Part shown: positions 1 to 10,812 of the stretch, one piece after another
Layout: each line of letters starts with the position of its first letter
Position numbering within the stretch: position 1 is the first letter of the stretch
Origin: Hericium rajendrae
Taxonomy: Eukaryota > Basidiomycota > Agaricomycetes > Russulales > Hericiaceae
Length of the DNA stretch: 64,000 bases
Reading direction: 5' to 3'
Assembly (NCBI GenBank): GCA_033439255.1
Contig: CM065881.1
Coordinates: forward strand, 372,001-436,000
Translations under genes and position numbers: made by a program
Notes under the pieces: generated by a model
What the model saw: only the letters and a program-made list of their open reading frames with translations
What the model was told of the DNA's origin: nothing
Databases searched by the model: none

Positions 1-283
1 ACGCCTCTCCGAGCGAGTGTCCAGCATTGACACCACACAAGGCCGCCATCAGGAGTCAGTGGAACAGCGACTCAAGGAGCATGAGGACCGTCTTCAAAAC
101 ATTGATAGGGGCCTCACCACACTATCCAGCAACCTGCACACCGACATCTCCGACATGTCCTCCAGGATGGCCTCCCGGTTCGAAGAGCTGCATGGCATGG
201 TCAACCACCTTATGCATATCATAGGATTAATCCAACCCATAAGTTGTAAGGGGTTATGGATCGATCCAACCCACAAGTTCTAA
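1..283 (+). CDS. Partial coiled-coil protein fragment cut by KDZ1
   Basis: An open frame enters from the left edge and runs to about position 225, where the KDZ1 terminal repeat begins; the last ~19 codons to the stop at 283 are translated transposon end. The peptide is hydrophilic with a heptad-like pattern (for example QRLKEHEDRLQNIDRGL, then MASRFEELHGMVNHL), so a coiled coil is likely. No upstream start is visible. It could be the 3' part of a host gene or of a retrotransposon gag. The sequence right of KDZ1 (33050-33300) is also open and could be the other half, but I cannot show continuity. No function is assigned. Confidence 0.4.
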   Translation, partial: RLSERVSSIDTTQGRHQESVEQRLKEHEDRLQNIDRGLTTLSSNLHTDISDMSSRMASRFEELHGMVNHLMHIIGLIQPISCKGLWIDPTHKF

Positions 284-790
284 GGCAGTTACCCACCCTA
301 CACAAATGTCATCCGATACATATACAGATGTATCCATTGTTCCAATCCCATTTAATCCAATCCAATCGGATCCACCATTCCGCATACACTATCAATCAGA
401 TGAGAATAGGACAGTCAAAATATAATAGATTAATCCAATCCAATCTGATACAATCTGACACTGTAATTATATACGAGATGCAATCTACTCGTCAATCAAT
501 CCAATCCGATCCTAAGTCATGATCTGATCCTACAAGCTCCCATATTATCTGTTAATCCGACTTGTGCGATTCAAACCAATCCGAACTCATACAAACGTAT
601 CCAATGGCGTCCGATCTCTACAATCCCATCCAATCCGATACCAGGCCCTCATTCAATCCAACCATCATCCCATCCGACTTCATCCCATCCGACTTCATCC
701 CATCCGACGTCATCGAATCCGACTTTATCGAATCCGACTTCATCGAATCCCATCCGATACTAACCAATATCATCCATCTATCATGACCAT
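225..790. repeat. KDZ1 left terminal inverted repeat
   Basis: This is the reverse complement of 32450-33032 with small indels. The outer part contains CCCATAAGTTGTAAGG and GGCAGTTACCCACCCT. The inner part is built from AATCC steps and, at about 655-760, a 15-bp tandem unit based on CATCCCATCCGACTT. Short repeats inside terminal repeats are typical transposase-binding arrays. The minus-strand transposase frame stays open into this array. Confidence 0.88.
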
Positions 791-3700
791 GATCAGTGAC
801 AGCTAACGGGCGATATTGTTCAAGCACAGGACATACATCAGGGAATTTAGCCTTTTTAAGTGCCCTTGCATGGAAAGTAGCTGCATCCTGGGCCAATCGC
901 TCGTACATCGACCTGTGCTTGTGGGCGTATGCTCCAGCACCACGTGTCATTGCCTCGGAGGCCAAGACCATCCAGGCCTTGCTCATTGTTGTGTGCGAAC
1001 GTCGTGTGTTTATGAATTCTTGATCAGTTATGTCAATTTCTTCTTGCCAGCGTTGGCAGTCTGCTCGATCGCGGAACCATTTGACACGTTCACCTAGTGC
1101 ATATCGCGTCAGTGTCAAGACAGGGAAGGATGAAAAAACATGAACTCGGCGTACTCTCCATGCTCCATTCGGCTTGTTCTTCCTCGGTCAGCGCTGATGG
1201 ACCAATTACTGTCCAGAACCAAGGATCCGGCTTCGCTGTATCACCTGGTTACAAAGTCAGGACAATGCAGCTTATGATCTAACATGTCACTTACCAATCT
1301 GCCGAGGTCGAGTGGTGTCTTTCATCCAAAGGTCCTCGTTGTGTAATGGCTGCAACACCACATCATCCTCGGCCAGACCCAAACTCACTAGCGCAGCACG
1401 AGCACGACGATATTTGTCAGCTGCGCTGACTTGATCACGTTTGAGGTCACGAAGGAATGCCTGAGCTCGCGTCGTTGGACCCTGGTTGAAGATGTTGGAT
1501 TTCTTGAATTTGAGGTTGTAATTGAACATCTTGATCGCATGCCGGACGTCGCGGAGGGCATCATGTGCTTGACCAACACGTAAGTTGTACTCCACCGACT
1601 CTGCATCGCCAAGACCTTGAGCCTTCCGAGTAGGTTCATTGAAAGACGACGGCAGCAATAACTTGATGTCTTCGGGCTCTTCATCATCGTTAACATTGAG
1701 AAACATACGAAGGCTGGAAAACATTGTGACTTGACGCTGCCGCCAACGGTCAAGCTCATTACGAAATTTGAGTCGGCCTACATCTAAACGCTCCTGTTCC
1801 GCAGGCGTGCGGACTTTGATGGATGCCAATACCTGCAGACGTGCTCTGCCAGATATCAGAACAAAAGAGTAGTGATATAAATCCTGCACTCACTGTTCTG
1901 CTTCAAGACGTAACCCATCATTGACCATCGCAACTACTCCCGCAGTCCCTTGGTCGCTGAGAGTGCGAACAGTCTCATCCTGGAGTAGTTCTTGAAGTTT
2001 CGAGAATTGCGTTGGTGGGCCTAAGTTGTCCATCAGGCCACTCGACAAAGATGAGCAAAAATGCAAGGAAGACATACCTTTCCTCGCCTTCGATGCATAA
2101 ACACTAGTCACTTTCCCATTGACAACTACTGGCTTGCAGTCCATGGCGGACCATTGGGAAACCAACGCCTGTCCATGTCATGCGCAGAGCGCCTCGAACG
2201 TAGTATTATTCCGATGAAACATTGCCGCTGCATTTGTGTGACGCTGATACAGGGACCGAGCTAAACTAATATGAGATATGGCATTCGTTCTTGGAAATAT
2301 CAGAACGTACTCATCGAGATAACCTTCTGCCAGTTCCAGTACCCATGGAAATCATCTAAGATGTCATGTCGATGACCTGCATTCATCTCCTTGGTGCTTC
2401 CCGCCGTCTGATTGCCTTCGGCCCATGCCGTTTCAATCGTCTCCCCAAACGTTCTGCCAACGTGGGAGGTTGTATTGAAAGAGAATTGTAATTGGCAGTC
2501 CTCAGTGTGGCCCATGATATGCAACTTCGGCACAAGTCCTTCGATCCGTGCGGCAATATCTTTCATCTCTGGAAAATGGGCATCTACACGCTTGAGGAGC
2601 TTGACTTTATACTGACAAAAGATGTCGTAGCTGAATTTGATGTAAGGAATTCTGCTAGACTCAATCAAGGCGGACATCAATGCATAGTCGGTGTTACAGA
2701 ATCTGGGGTGAGCGAACGTCAACAATGACAATACCGGGTCAACCAGGAGTAAGTCATACCTTTCACCTTTCTGCAAGTCAACCATGCCCTGAGGCCAAAA
2801 GAATCCATGCCGCGCACACTGAACACCGTCCACCCCACTCACAACTGTATGCTTGAACTTGAGAAGGTTTTGCAGACGGACGACATTCAGACGGGCACAT
2901 GTGGATCTCTGTTCGTATGTCAGCATTGATTGGAGGTATTATAATTAATGATAAGATGACCTCGTTGTCTGTTGCGATTCCCATTTTCTTGAGATATTCA
3001 TTATATGCTCGTGTCTCGACGAAATAAGCATTGCCTTGGAGTAGCTCCACATCGTCAGGGTCGTCGATTTTAACCTTCCGTTGAAGTCTGAAGTTGCCAT
3101 CGGCGGACAGAAATAAGGTATATCTATGCCTGGAATGGACAATTCAGCTCGTTTCACTCACATATGCATGTAGAACATTACGTACATGTCTTCAGGTGAG
3201 ATGTTTTCCAGTTCCTCCAGGGTCACATTGACACCGGGTTCGATGCATGCAGGACATCTTACTGCATAACATCCCTGTCGTCGCAATGTCAAAACCTTGT
3301 CGATGCCATGGGCTTGCCCTGAACGACGAATCATCGCCAGGGCGCGCCAAACACGCCCAACTCGCTGAAACTCTCGACGGCGATCCTAGTTATGCGGGTC
3401 AAAATTATAGAACTAAGTTGCTTGATTGAAATTACTCACAGGGGTGTTATTGGGAAACACATTGTCTGTGTGCCGTTGCAATGCGGCATAATGGTCGTAT
3501 GCAGATTTCTTGGAAGCTAGGGTGTGAAGATGGAAGTCATCGAGGACATGGAAGGTAAAAGCGGTCTGGGGTAGATCCATGGTTGCCGGAAAGAGGCCCT
3601 GACCCAATAGTTGAAGCGCTTCTGAGGTGGCATCATGGCAGCGGCAGAAGTCAACTTTGATATGATGAATGCCACCGACATCGACGACGACTAAATCGTG

Positions 3701-4300
3701 CCCTTGCGAAGTTGAGGCGCGATTCGGACAGCGACGGCCACGGTGCCCTAGGCCGACGATTAATCCTAGGTCCTTCAGCGAAGAGCGTTCGAAAAAAAGG
3801 CCATTCCATTTCTGGATTCGGTGGAAGGGAGAGTATTCATGACTAGATGTCATGCATGCTTGACAAGAGGGACGGCGCTGCCAGCAATCAACGCAGCGAT
3901 AAGTGGCTGGCGGTGCCTCCGGACTGCAGGTGCAGCGGTGTTCGACTGCGAGGTCAAATTCGCGACCAAGGATAGTATCTTGAATGGCGACCATGTTGTC
4001 GATAAAAGATTTCATGAAGGTGCTCGCGCCCTAAGGTAAATAAGTGAGCTGCGTCTTGAGGTAATTCACAATCAGACGTACCTGTGGTCATTTCGTTTCT
4101 TTGCACGCCTTTTCGGGCTCCGTCGTCACCAACGTTCTCCCCGCCGTCGTCGATGGAGGTTTCCGCTTCCTCGGAGAAATGACCTTATGAAAAGTTCTTT
4201 TGGCACCGTGATTACGACTGTAGTTCAAGCCAATCTCGATTTCGTTGTCTTCTTCCGAGTCGCTATCTACGCGGCCCGTGACGCGTGATCGTTTCAGCAT
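618..4300 (-). pseudogene. KDZ transposase with CxC2-like Cys cluster (KDZ1), broken
   Basis: A multi-exon gene starts at ATG 4300 (MLKRSRVTGRV). Exon 1 ends at 4082, exon 2 spans 4030-3440, exon 3 spans 3385-3186, and further exons run to about 800. Exon 2 carries a CxC2-like cluster (HRCTC, YRCVDC, CQAC) and ends in the usual linker (TAFTFHVLDDF). The transposase core follows: YAVRCPACIEPG, FLSADGNFRL, CARHGFFWPQGMVDLQKGE, SYDIFCQYK, VPKLHIMGHTEDCQ, TAWAEGNQTAGSTKEMN and RHDILDDFHGYWNW, then a coiled C-terminal part ending HRSMYERLAQDAATFHARA. The protein would bind and cut the element's ends in the nucleus. Two in-frame TGA codons (4088-4090 and 2178-2180) break it; both sit in an ATGAC context, as a C-to-T change of CGA would give. 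The frame then runs on into the terminal repeat to 618. The family is clear; activity is unlikely. Confidence 0.9.
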
Positions 4301-4685
4301 GACAAGGGAAATTGGAGTCTCAAACAGTAAGCTGGGAGGCAAGATAGTAGGGGCGTACAAGATGGAGAAGTGGCAAACAGAAACTGTCGGGGCAGTGGGG
4401 GAACATGTATATATCGCAAATAATAACATTACGAAAAGCGACTGTGGCCTACTCCGACTATTGTGGCTCGGCACGGCAAGACACGACACAACGTCCGATC
4501 CCCCGCGCATTGTTCGCCATGTGGCAAATCGTTGTGGACTCGCAGCCCCACATTGCATACCACAACACCGCGGCATGGCGGCGAAAAATAATTGCAGCAG
4601 GAAACAACGATTAAATAACAATAAAGAAAATAGTAAACTATAACACTTACTAGTCTCCTCTAAAAGCAACAGCGCAGGCTAATGA
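4301..4685. other. Gene-free stretch upstream of KDZ1 transposase
   Basis: This stretch lies between the transposase start and the 3' end of the SNF2-like fragment, both on the minus strand. It should hold the transposase promoter: a TATA-like TATATA sits at about 4408-4415, some 110 bp upstream of the ATG. Short frames here lack recognisable domains. I see nothing else. Confidence 0.4.
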
Positions 4686-5250
4686 ATATTGAAGGGTCAA
4701 AGAGAGTACACGAACAGTTCTTTGCTCTGGTCGAAGTCCATCGTATCGCTTTGCAGCCTTCACGTCGAGAGCATGTTCAGAACCTGTCGCCTTGTCCATG
4801 GATACCGGTGCCGACTCTTCCTTCATAAAGTCATCAGCGACGATAGGCTCGAGACCGCCATCGCCAAGGGTGGAGGCGAGAGCTTCGAGTTCGTCAATGC
4901 GCTACTGGATGCGAGCCTCTACAAAGCGATTGCGCTCAGCGAGGGCTTGATGTGGATCAAGGCCAGCCGGCGTAATGGAGGGTATGAATAAGCGCTGCAA
5001 ATGACTAGCAAAAACGGAGGGGTTCGAGCCTGCAACACGCTTGATGTAGGTGAAGGGATCCGCGTAGGAGTTCACAGGAAAGCCAGCTGAGTCAACATCC
5101 TCCTCTGATAGAGATGGTTTCGGCACTTCGTCGTTCTGGCTCATGTCTTCAGTCTTCAATGCGGCGCCCTCGACGGAGCAGGGGTGGGCGAAGAAGTGGA
5201 TGCGAGGGGGATAGGTGGTGCATCGCTTGGTCCTTTTTGCACCTGACATT
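4686..5250 (-). pseudogene. Captured SNF2/STH1-type remodeller N-terminal fragment
   Basis: The minus-strand frame reads SYADPFTYIKRVAGSNPSVF, then LQRLFIPSITPAGLDPHQAL, AERNRFVEARIQ, a stop, and RIDELEALASTLGDGGLEP. This resembles the N-terminal region of fungal SNF2/STH1 ATPase subunits (QLQ/HSA area), where an ERNRyieARI-type segment is followed by RI.ELE.LP; I recall this from family knowledge and could not align it. The ATPase domain is absent. The fragment lies directly downstream of the RFC1 fragment in the same orientation, with the junction near 5250 and no intact gene around either piece. I read it as part of a captured chimeric unit inside KDZ1. The SNF2 assignment is weaker than the RFC1 one. 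Confidence 0.5.
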
Positions 5251-6230
5251 ACGATAGCGCGGAAGACATTCATGCCATTTTTGCCTGGTCTCTTGAAGCC
5301 AGACTTGAGACTACTGGACCTAGAATGACGAAGCTCAGTTTACAATGGTCTGCTTGCAAAAATAAATCAACAAACCAGTCATGCAACCACGTCTGTAGCT
5401 TTTCGACCTGCCCCTGTTTCCCACATATCTCCTTCAAGGTCTGCGGTTCGTATTTGTCTGTCCAGAGCTGAGCCGAACGATCAACGGCCTTCCTACTAGC
5501 ATGATAAAAAAATTGACTCCACGCAATATACTGAGCTCAACGACGTACCTTCCAGGTTTGCCAGAGCCTGCTTTCGCAGCTTCGGTCTTCTCGTGTTTCT
5601 CCATTTCCTTAGCGCCGTCTCGGATTGCCTGCATCTCCTTCTCCATCTTCTTCTTGGTCTTTGCATCCAGGCCTTCTCCACTTCTGGGACCTTTCCGCAT
5701 AGCGATCAGCTCCAAGAACTCGTCCTTAGACAATGTGGCAAGGTTCTGCTTCTTGATCGCAGCGAGCTTCGCAGGGCCTGTGCCCTCTGCGAGCACAACG
5801 AATGATGTCTTGGATGACGGCTGGCCCGAGACACGACTGAAACCCCATCAGCCGTCTCGAACGACTAATAAAAAACACATAATCACATACCCACCAAATC
5901 GCTTCGCGAGATCGACAGCCTCCTCGCGAGAGAAACTCGAAAGCTTGCCTGGAAAACCGAATGCAAGCCCTGCTAGACAGTCTGGATCAGCTGGATCAGC
6001 ATTTTCCGGGACTGTTTTGGAACCAGGTGCGCTGGGCCCCGCCGCCTTCGCTGCCCTTGCCGCAGCCCAACTACAGCATATGGGCATTGATAAGTAGACT
6101 GAATCATCGGAAGCACGGCTTGCACCTACTTGAATTCCTTGGCCTCCTCGTGCACCTCCTCAGCATCATCCTTTGCAACGAACTTGGCCTTAGGTTCCGA
6201 GAGCAGCCAAAGCGATGTGAGTAATAGACT
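5251..6230 (-). pseudogene. Captured RFC1 fragment (BRCT domain to start of AAA+)
   Basis: Minus-strand exons keep plausible introns. One exon ends in EEVHEEAKEFK near 6127; the next (about 5892-6076) reads AARAAKAAGPSAPGSK and then GKLSSFSREEAVDLAKRFGG; the exon at 5549-5836 reads SRVSGQPSSKTSFVVLAE, GPAKLAAIKKQNLATLSKDE and FLELIAMRKG; then come LWTDKYEPQTLKEICGKQGQ (5383-5497) and KSGFKRPGKNGMNVFRAIVM (5251-5324). This is the order seen in replication factor C subunit 1: BRCT domain, linker, first strand of the AAA+ domain. The Walker A motif that should follow is missing because the sequence switches to the SNF2-like fragment. RFC1 is the large subunit of the clamp loader for PCNA. The piece cannot work as RFC1; it is a transduplicated fragment with its introns, so capture was at the DNA level. 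Upstream is a repeated leader cassette shared with the gene at 22570. Confidence 0.78.
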
Positions 6231-6257
6231 TATGACCAAACGGTCGTAGCACGCGTT

Positions 6258-6690
6258 CCGTACGATATGCGCCCGGGAGTAAGGGATTGTGCCAATCAAT
6301 GGGCCCTCACGGCGGACAAACGTTGTCTGACCACGAAGGTTGTCCACAGAAGTGACAGAGAATCGAGTCCGCGGCACGGGAGAGGGAATACGACAGTACA
6401 AGCAAAAGACCGAAGTAAGGTAAAATAAAAAAAAGTGTCTATCCCCTTGATGGCGCACAGCAAGTCATGCTCACGAAGACCCGAAAGGGTTGGAGCGACA
6501 GGTGAGCTGTGCACCAGGGAATCAACACAGGAAGAAGGAAAAAAAAGACGGCCGAGATGCGCCCGGGAGTGAGGGATTGTGCCAATCGATGGGCCCTCAC
6601 GGCGGACAAACGTTGTCTGACCACGAGGGTTGTCCACCGAAGTGACAAAGAGTCGAGTCCGGGGGATGGAGGAGGTGGAGAGTGAGGCCT
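6258..6690 (-). repeat. Repeated leader/promoter cassette, one full and one partial copy
   Basis: On the minus strand a block from 6690 to about 6390 holds GACTCGACTCTTTGTCACTT, TTGGCACAATCCCTCACTCC, GGGCGCATCTCGGCCGTC and a T-rich end. A partial copy follows at 6368-6258. The full block recurs on the plus strand at about 22240-22540, just upstream of the gene starting at 22570. Its position ahead of two transcription units pointing away from each other suggests a duplicated promoter and 5' leader. The gypsy element now separates the two copies. Confidence 0.7.
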
Positions 6691-7592
6691 ACAGCAGAGA
6701 TTGAGCGAGAATGCCTAAGGAGATGGACTTACCTGTGAACGCTGATGCGCCCTTTAGCGCGCCTTGCAACGGCATTGCCCACTCCCCGCCTCCTCGCCCG
6801 TCCCGCTTCACTTCACCTCAGCCGCACCAAGTCCGCCCACCGCGACGTCGCTCCCCGCACAGGACAAGCGCCCCCACGGGTTCGGGACCGACCGGGTCGG
6901 ACTAAAGCCGGTGTCCCGTGGTCCGATGCACCGAACGGGCCGGAGATCAACCGGCCGGACGAGTCAGCGGCACAGGAACAGAAGTGCGCCCAGCGAACCA
7001 GCCGGCTCAATCAACGCGCCCTCGAACGCCCACACGCCCCCGGATCACGGGCGGCGCCCGCGACAGTGCGCTACTGACGTCATCCCAGCCATTCCAGCTC
7101 GACGCGCCCGCCGTTCCCGACGCACGCCCGGGCGACGTTGTAAGGCGGCACCTTTGATTCGTCCGTACCACGCGCACGCCCTCTGCCCTGCACGGGCCGA
7201 GCCGCAACGACTCCACTCACCAAGGGACCCGGAGCAGGCAGGATCAGGAAGGAATTGGAGATTGGGTCGGTCAGCGGGAGGTTGTCGTAGGGAGTCGCGC
7301 CGGGCCGCCAGAGGCGGCCTTGCCCATTTGTACCGTAGCTACTGACTTAGAGAATCAGAAGGGAATCGGCCTTTTTCCCCTCAGGGCTCAGATCTCACAA
7401 AGCCCGCCGTTTGACGTTCTCACCCCAGCCTCTAAGCCCGTCTCAGACGTAGCTCTTCTCACTTCCTCGTGTCGCTCATCGTATTCGTCGTACTCGTCGC
7501 CGCGCCGTTATCTACAAGCCGTATCACCTAAGACCCGTGAGTCTTGCCGTATCGTCATCGTCCCTAGCAGAGCCGCGTCGGAAGTCGCCCGC

Positions 7593-7744
7593 TGGAGTGG
7601 CCCAAGGGCAGGAGCTAAGCCCAGGGATGATGATAGCAGGATGCCGACTACATACAGGAGGCAGACTCTATCTAAGGCAATGCTGACTAAGCCTCGGCAT
7701 CCTCCGAACCTCTGGATGCAGGGAGCCTCCGGCTCCCTAGTCCA
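7593..7744 (-). repeat. Copy 1 LTR (3' LTR in element orientation)
   Basis: 152-bp repeat matching 10484-10635. In minus orientation it runs TGGACTAGGGAGCC to GGCCACTCCA and is preceded by the purine tract GAGGGGGGCACC. Confidence 0.88.
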
Positions 7745-7790
7745 GGTGCCCCCCTCGAAAAAAGCGACGTCCGCGTCGCTGGTGAACAAC

Positions 7791-10187
7791 CTAAGAAGCT
7801 GAACCATGGACCCAACCCAAACCTCGAAGGACTCGACCCAGCTCCTGGAGACGAGGGTCACCCTGCCAGTCCAAGGGTGGGACCTCAAGCTTGACCGGAT
7901 GCGAAATCGATGGTGAGGATGACACAACGACTGATGGTCGATCCGCGCGAAGACCAGCGGGATGTCGACGTGTGACAATGGGCTTCGAATTTAGAGTTAA
8001 TGGCCGAGGTGGGCGTGAAAGATGAGCGGGCCGCGTCTGAGAACGCCGTGCACGTCGCTTGAGGGAATCGAACGGCCTGTGTGATGAGGAACGAAGTATT
8101 GAAAAGTCACGCGGGGTGTATGACGAAACTAGGACAGAGTCGCGTATGGGGAGGGAAGAGGCATCATCAGCCCACGAAAATGTTGCCGTACCAATATGTG
8201 ACATTAAAGGGATATGAGATGGGGTTGTGAGCGAGTCATGTGGCATATTGACATTGCCAGTGGCATTTGAAATGAATGTACATTGTTGAAGGTCGGTAGG
8301 ATTCGGGGTGGATGGGACAGTGACCGGCGAAGAATTCATGTTGCAATGAGCTGTGGTCGGGAATTGAGAATGACAAGTTGACGTGCGGCGGCGCACAACA
8401 GCGACTGCTGCCGTTTGGGAGGCAGAGTCGACACGGGTAGGCAGTGGGCCATAGTCCGTCTGAACGACGGCGACGGCGTGCGGAATTCGGCTCACCTCGA
8501 GTCGATGTTGCTCGCGTCCTTCGTTAATTCCACTCTGCTTCCCCTCTCGATAACCGTCCTCATGACCCTCCTTTGTCCCCGACTTCCATCCTGCTTCCAT
8601 ACCGTCCAGGAAACCGACCTGTTTCCCTTTCTTCAACCCAGCAGCCTCGCCCCTCGCGATCGCTTTCGCGAGGATGTCGGTGAGGAGACCGGGTTCGATC
8701 TCCTGCACGATCCTGGCATGGGCGGGCGCAGAGGAGTGCGGCGTGTCGGTCTGTGTGCTGGCTTGGACACGCGGTCGCGTGGTATAAGTCTTGTTGGGCG
8801 GGGTAGATGGACGTCCGCAGGCGTCGGATTGCACGCCGGTGTGGACGCGCGGGCTCGGAGTGTCGTGAATGCGAGTGGGAGGAGCTGGGGCATCCGCCTG
8901 GATGCCAGCGTCGATGCGCGGGATCGCGGGGTTGACGCGCGAGGTCGTGGTGCATGCGTAGATAGGCGGGGAGAGCGCCAAGACGTGGTCGTCGGTCTGG
9001 ACGTGAGCATTGGCGTGCGGGGTTGCGGGGAGCGTGTCGAGGGGAATGGGCGGTGGTGAGTGGGTACGCGAAGGAAACGGGAGCGGCGGGGCGCCGAATT
9101 GCACGCCGGAGTCGACGTGCGAAGGAGCGGTGAATGTGTCGGGGGGTGGGATGGGGCTGTCGGCCTGGACAGCGGCGTCGGCGCGGGGGTTCACGGAGAT
9201 CGTGTCGATAGGAGGGGGATACGGAGGTGCAGCGACGTCTGCCTGGACGGTAGCGTCGATGCGAGAGTGCGTACTCACCTCGGTACGCGCTGCCTCGAGC
9301 CCTTCGCGGTACCCGTCCCATCTCCCCAGCTCGTACGCGTCCCTCCGCGCCTGCTCCTGCTGGAGCATGTCGGCCCTCGCGTCCCTCCTCGCTTCCCTCC
9401 TTGCTGCCCTCTGGCCTTCCTCTAATCCCTCCTTCCAGCCTCGCTCTCGGCCTTCCGCCAGAGCCTTCACTCTGATCTCCCGCCGCGCTTCTATTCGCGT
9501 CGCATTCTGCGCGTCCTCGATGATATTCTCGAGGAGCTCCTCGTCGATCTCCTCGATCGATGTGGCGAGGCGTGTGCGTGGTGCGAGCGTTTCGGGTTCG
9601 TGACTATCCTCATTCGCGCGATCGAAGAAGTGCGCGGGGCACGCGAAGAAGACGGTCGGGGGGCCTGCGCGATCGACAGCAGTCGCGAGATCCGCGGCTG
9701 CGTGGATGGATAACGCGGGGAATGGGGCGCGTAGTGCGCGGAGCGTGTCGGCGTGGTTGCTGATATGCGGTTGCTGTGGGGAGTTGGCGGATACGCCGCT
9801 CGACGTGCTGGATGGCGTGGTCAACGCGGGTGGTGAGTCCTCGGGCTCGGGACGCGGGTCAGACGCGTGGCGCTCGTGCGTTTGTGGCGTTGCTATGGCA
9901 ACGGGCTCCCTTGCATGTGCATCGACGATGGCTGGCTCGCGAACGAGCGTGGTGTCGATGGTGGGATACGCGGGGGTTGCTGCACGAGGCGCGCGAGTCG
10001 CGTCTGCCTCGCGGCTAACGCGCGGTTGCGGTGCTGCTTTCGCGAGGGTTTCCTCAGCGTCGCATGCGGTTGTCGTATCGACTGGAGCGGCGTGTGCGTC
10101 GAGTGGAACGGCGGGGCTCGGGGAAACAGCTGAGGCTGCTGCTGCTGTTGCTGCAGCTCGGCGCGCGGCTGAGCGCTTCTTGCCCAT
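7791..10187 (-). CDS. EG-repeat protein of non-autonomous LTR element, ~798 aa
   Basis: The ATG at 10187 is chosen because the related protein at 40550-42703 starts at the matching MGKKR[ST]AARRAAA. The upstream open frame has no in-frame ATG that I can see. The protein is rich in Ala, Pro, Ser and Thr. Ordered blocks shared with the second copy are: basic start; PP[TN][VI]FF; SIEEIDEELLENIIEDA; runs of G-x3-(E)G steps (EGRERGWKEGLEEGQ and GRWDGYREGLEAAR, later EGHEDGYREGKQSGINEG); FSWADDASSLPI; then LDWQGDPRLQELGRVLRGLG near the C-terminus. Its position between LTRs suggests a Gag-like structural role, but there is no zinc knuckle and no known Gag domain that I recognise. Function unknown; long, intact and conserved between two diverged elements. 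Confidence 0.75.
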   Translation of the reverse strand: MGKKRSAARRAAATAAAASAVSPSPAVPLDAHAAPVDTTTACDAEETLAKAAPQPRVSREADATRAPRAATPAYPTIDTTLVREPAIVDAHAREPVAIATPQTHERHASDPRPEPEDSPPALTTPSSTSSGVSANSPQQPHISNHADTLRALRAPFPALSIHAAADLATAVDRAGPPTVFFACPAHFFDRANEDSHEPETLAPRTRLATSIEEIDEELLENIIEDAQNATRIEARREIRVKALAEGRERGWKEGLEEGQRAARREARRDARADMLQQEQARRDAYELGRWDGYREGLEAARTEVSTHSRIDATVQADVAAPPYPPPIDTISVNPRADAAVQADSPIPPPDTFTAPSHVDSGVQFGAPPLPFPSRTHSPPPIPLDTLPATPHANAHVQTDDHVLALSPPIYACTTTSRVNPAIPRIDAGIQADAPAPPTRIHDTPSPRVHTGVQSDACGRPSTPPNKTYTTRPRVQASTQTDTPHSSAPAHARIVQEIEPGLLTDILAKAIARGEAAGLKKGKQVGFLDGMEAGWKSGTKEGHEDGYREGKQSGINEGREQHRLEVSRIPHAVAVVQTDYGPLPTRVDSASQTAAVAVVRRRTSTCHSQFPTTAHCNMNSSPVTVPSTPNPTDLQQCTFISNATGNVNMPHDSLTTPSHIPLMSHIGTATFSWADDASSLPIRDSVLVSSYTPRDFSILRSSSHRPFDSLKRRARRSQTRPAHLSRPPRPLTLNSKPIVTRRHPAGLRADRPSVVVSSSPSISHPVKLEVPPLDWQGDPRLQELGRVLRGLGWVHGSAS

Positions 10188-10483
10188 ATCGGGTAATCGC
10201 GCGAATGGTGTTGAACGCGGGTGCGAGTGTTGAACTGCGAGCACGGGGGACACTTGATGATGGCCTAGGACACGAGAGACACGGGACGAACACGAGAGAC
10301 ACGGGGTAGAACGGGAGTGTGTGAGAACACGAGAAACGAGCACAACACGGGGCGCGAGAACGGGACACGAGGCGCGCGAGAGAGACAATGAAAATGATGC
10401 GAAAAGGCCAGAAAAAAGCCAGAAAAGCAGAAGTGACTCAACCCAAAGCTGAAGTGGGTCGAATCATACTCTCATCACCAAGA

Positions 10484-10635
10484 TGGAGTGGCCCAAGGGC
10501 AGGAGCTAAGCCCAGGGATGATGATAGCAGGATGCCGACTACATACAGGAGGCAGACTCTATCTAAGGCAATGCTGACTAAGCCTCGGCATCCTCCGAAC
10601 CTCTGGATGCAGGGAGCCTCCGGCTCCCTAGTCCA
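10484..10635 (-). repeat. Copy 1 LTR (5' LTR in element orientation)
   Basis: 152-bp repeat matching 7593-7744. In minus orientation it is followed by TCT and then TGGTGATGAGAG, a primer-binding-like start. Confidence 0.88.
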
Positions 10636-10812
10636 CCGCGCGCAGCAAGCTCGCCTCCCGCGGCCTTGCTCCCCTACCCGTAGTACGATCACCCGTCAGC
10701 TACACGTCTCGGCGCTCCCCTCTTGAGATACTTGGTCCCCTCGCACCCCCCGGTACTCTGTTGGTTTTGGTTTTGGCTGCCGCCTCCATTCCCAGGGTCC
10801 ACACATCATTTT

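Larger units (their letters stand above)
7593..10635 (-). mobile_element. Non-autonomous LTR retroelement coding one EG-repeat protein (copy 1)
   Basis: Direct repeats of 152 bp (7593-7744 and 10484-10635) start TG and end CA. They are flanked by CCGC at 7589-7592 and 10636-10639, and the intact 3' gypsy LTR shows the empty site with a single CCGC. Read on the minus strand, the 5' LTR is followed after TCT by TGGTGATGAGAG (primer-binding-like), and the 3' LTR is preceded by GAGGGGGGCACC (polypurine tract). The only long frame is the protein at 7791-10187. No reverse transcriptase or integrase is present, so it must be moved by another element's enzymes. Confidence 0.85.
6743..10808 (+). repeat. 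Gypsy 5' LTR, split by a nested LTR element
   Basis: Bases 6743-7592 and 10636-10808 together match the uninterrupted 3' LTR (20917-21936). Removing the nested element (7593-10635) and one CCGC target copy leaves about 1019 bp against 1020 bp in the other LTR. It starts TG and ends CA. The two LTRs look nearly identical apart from the insertion, so the gypsy insertion is fairly young and the nested one younger. Confidence 0.92.
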
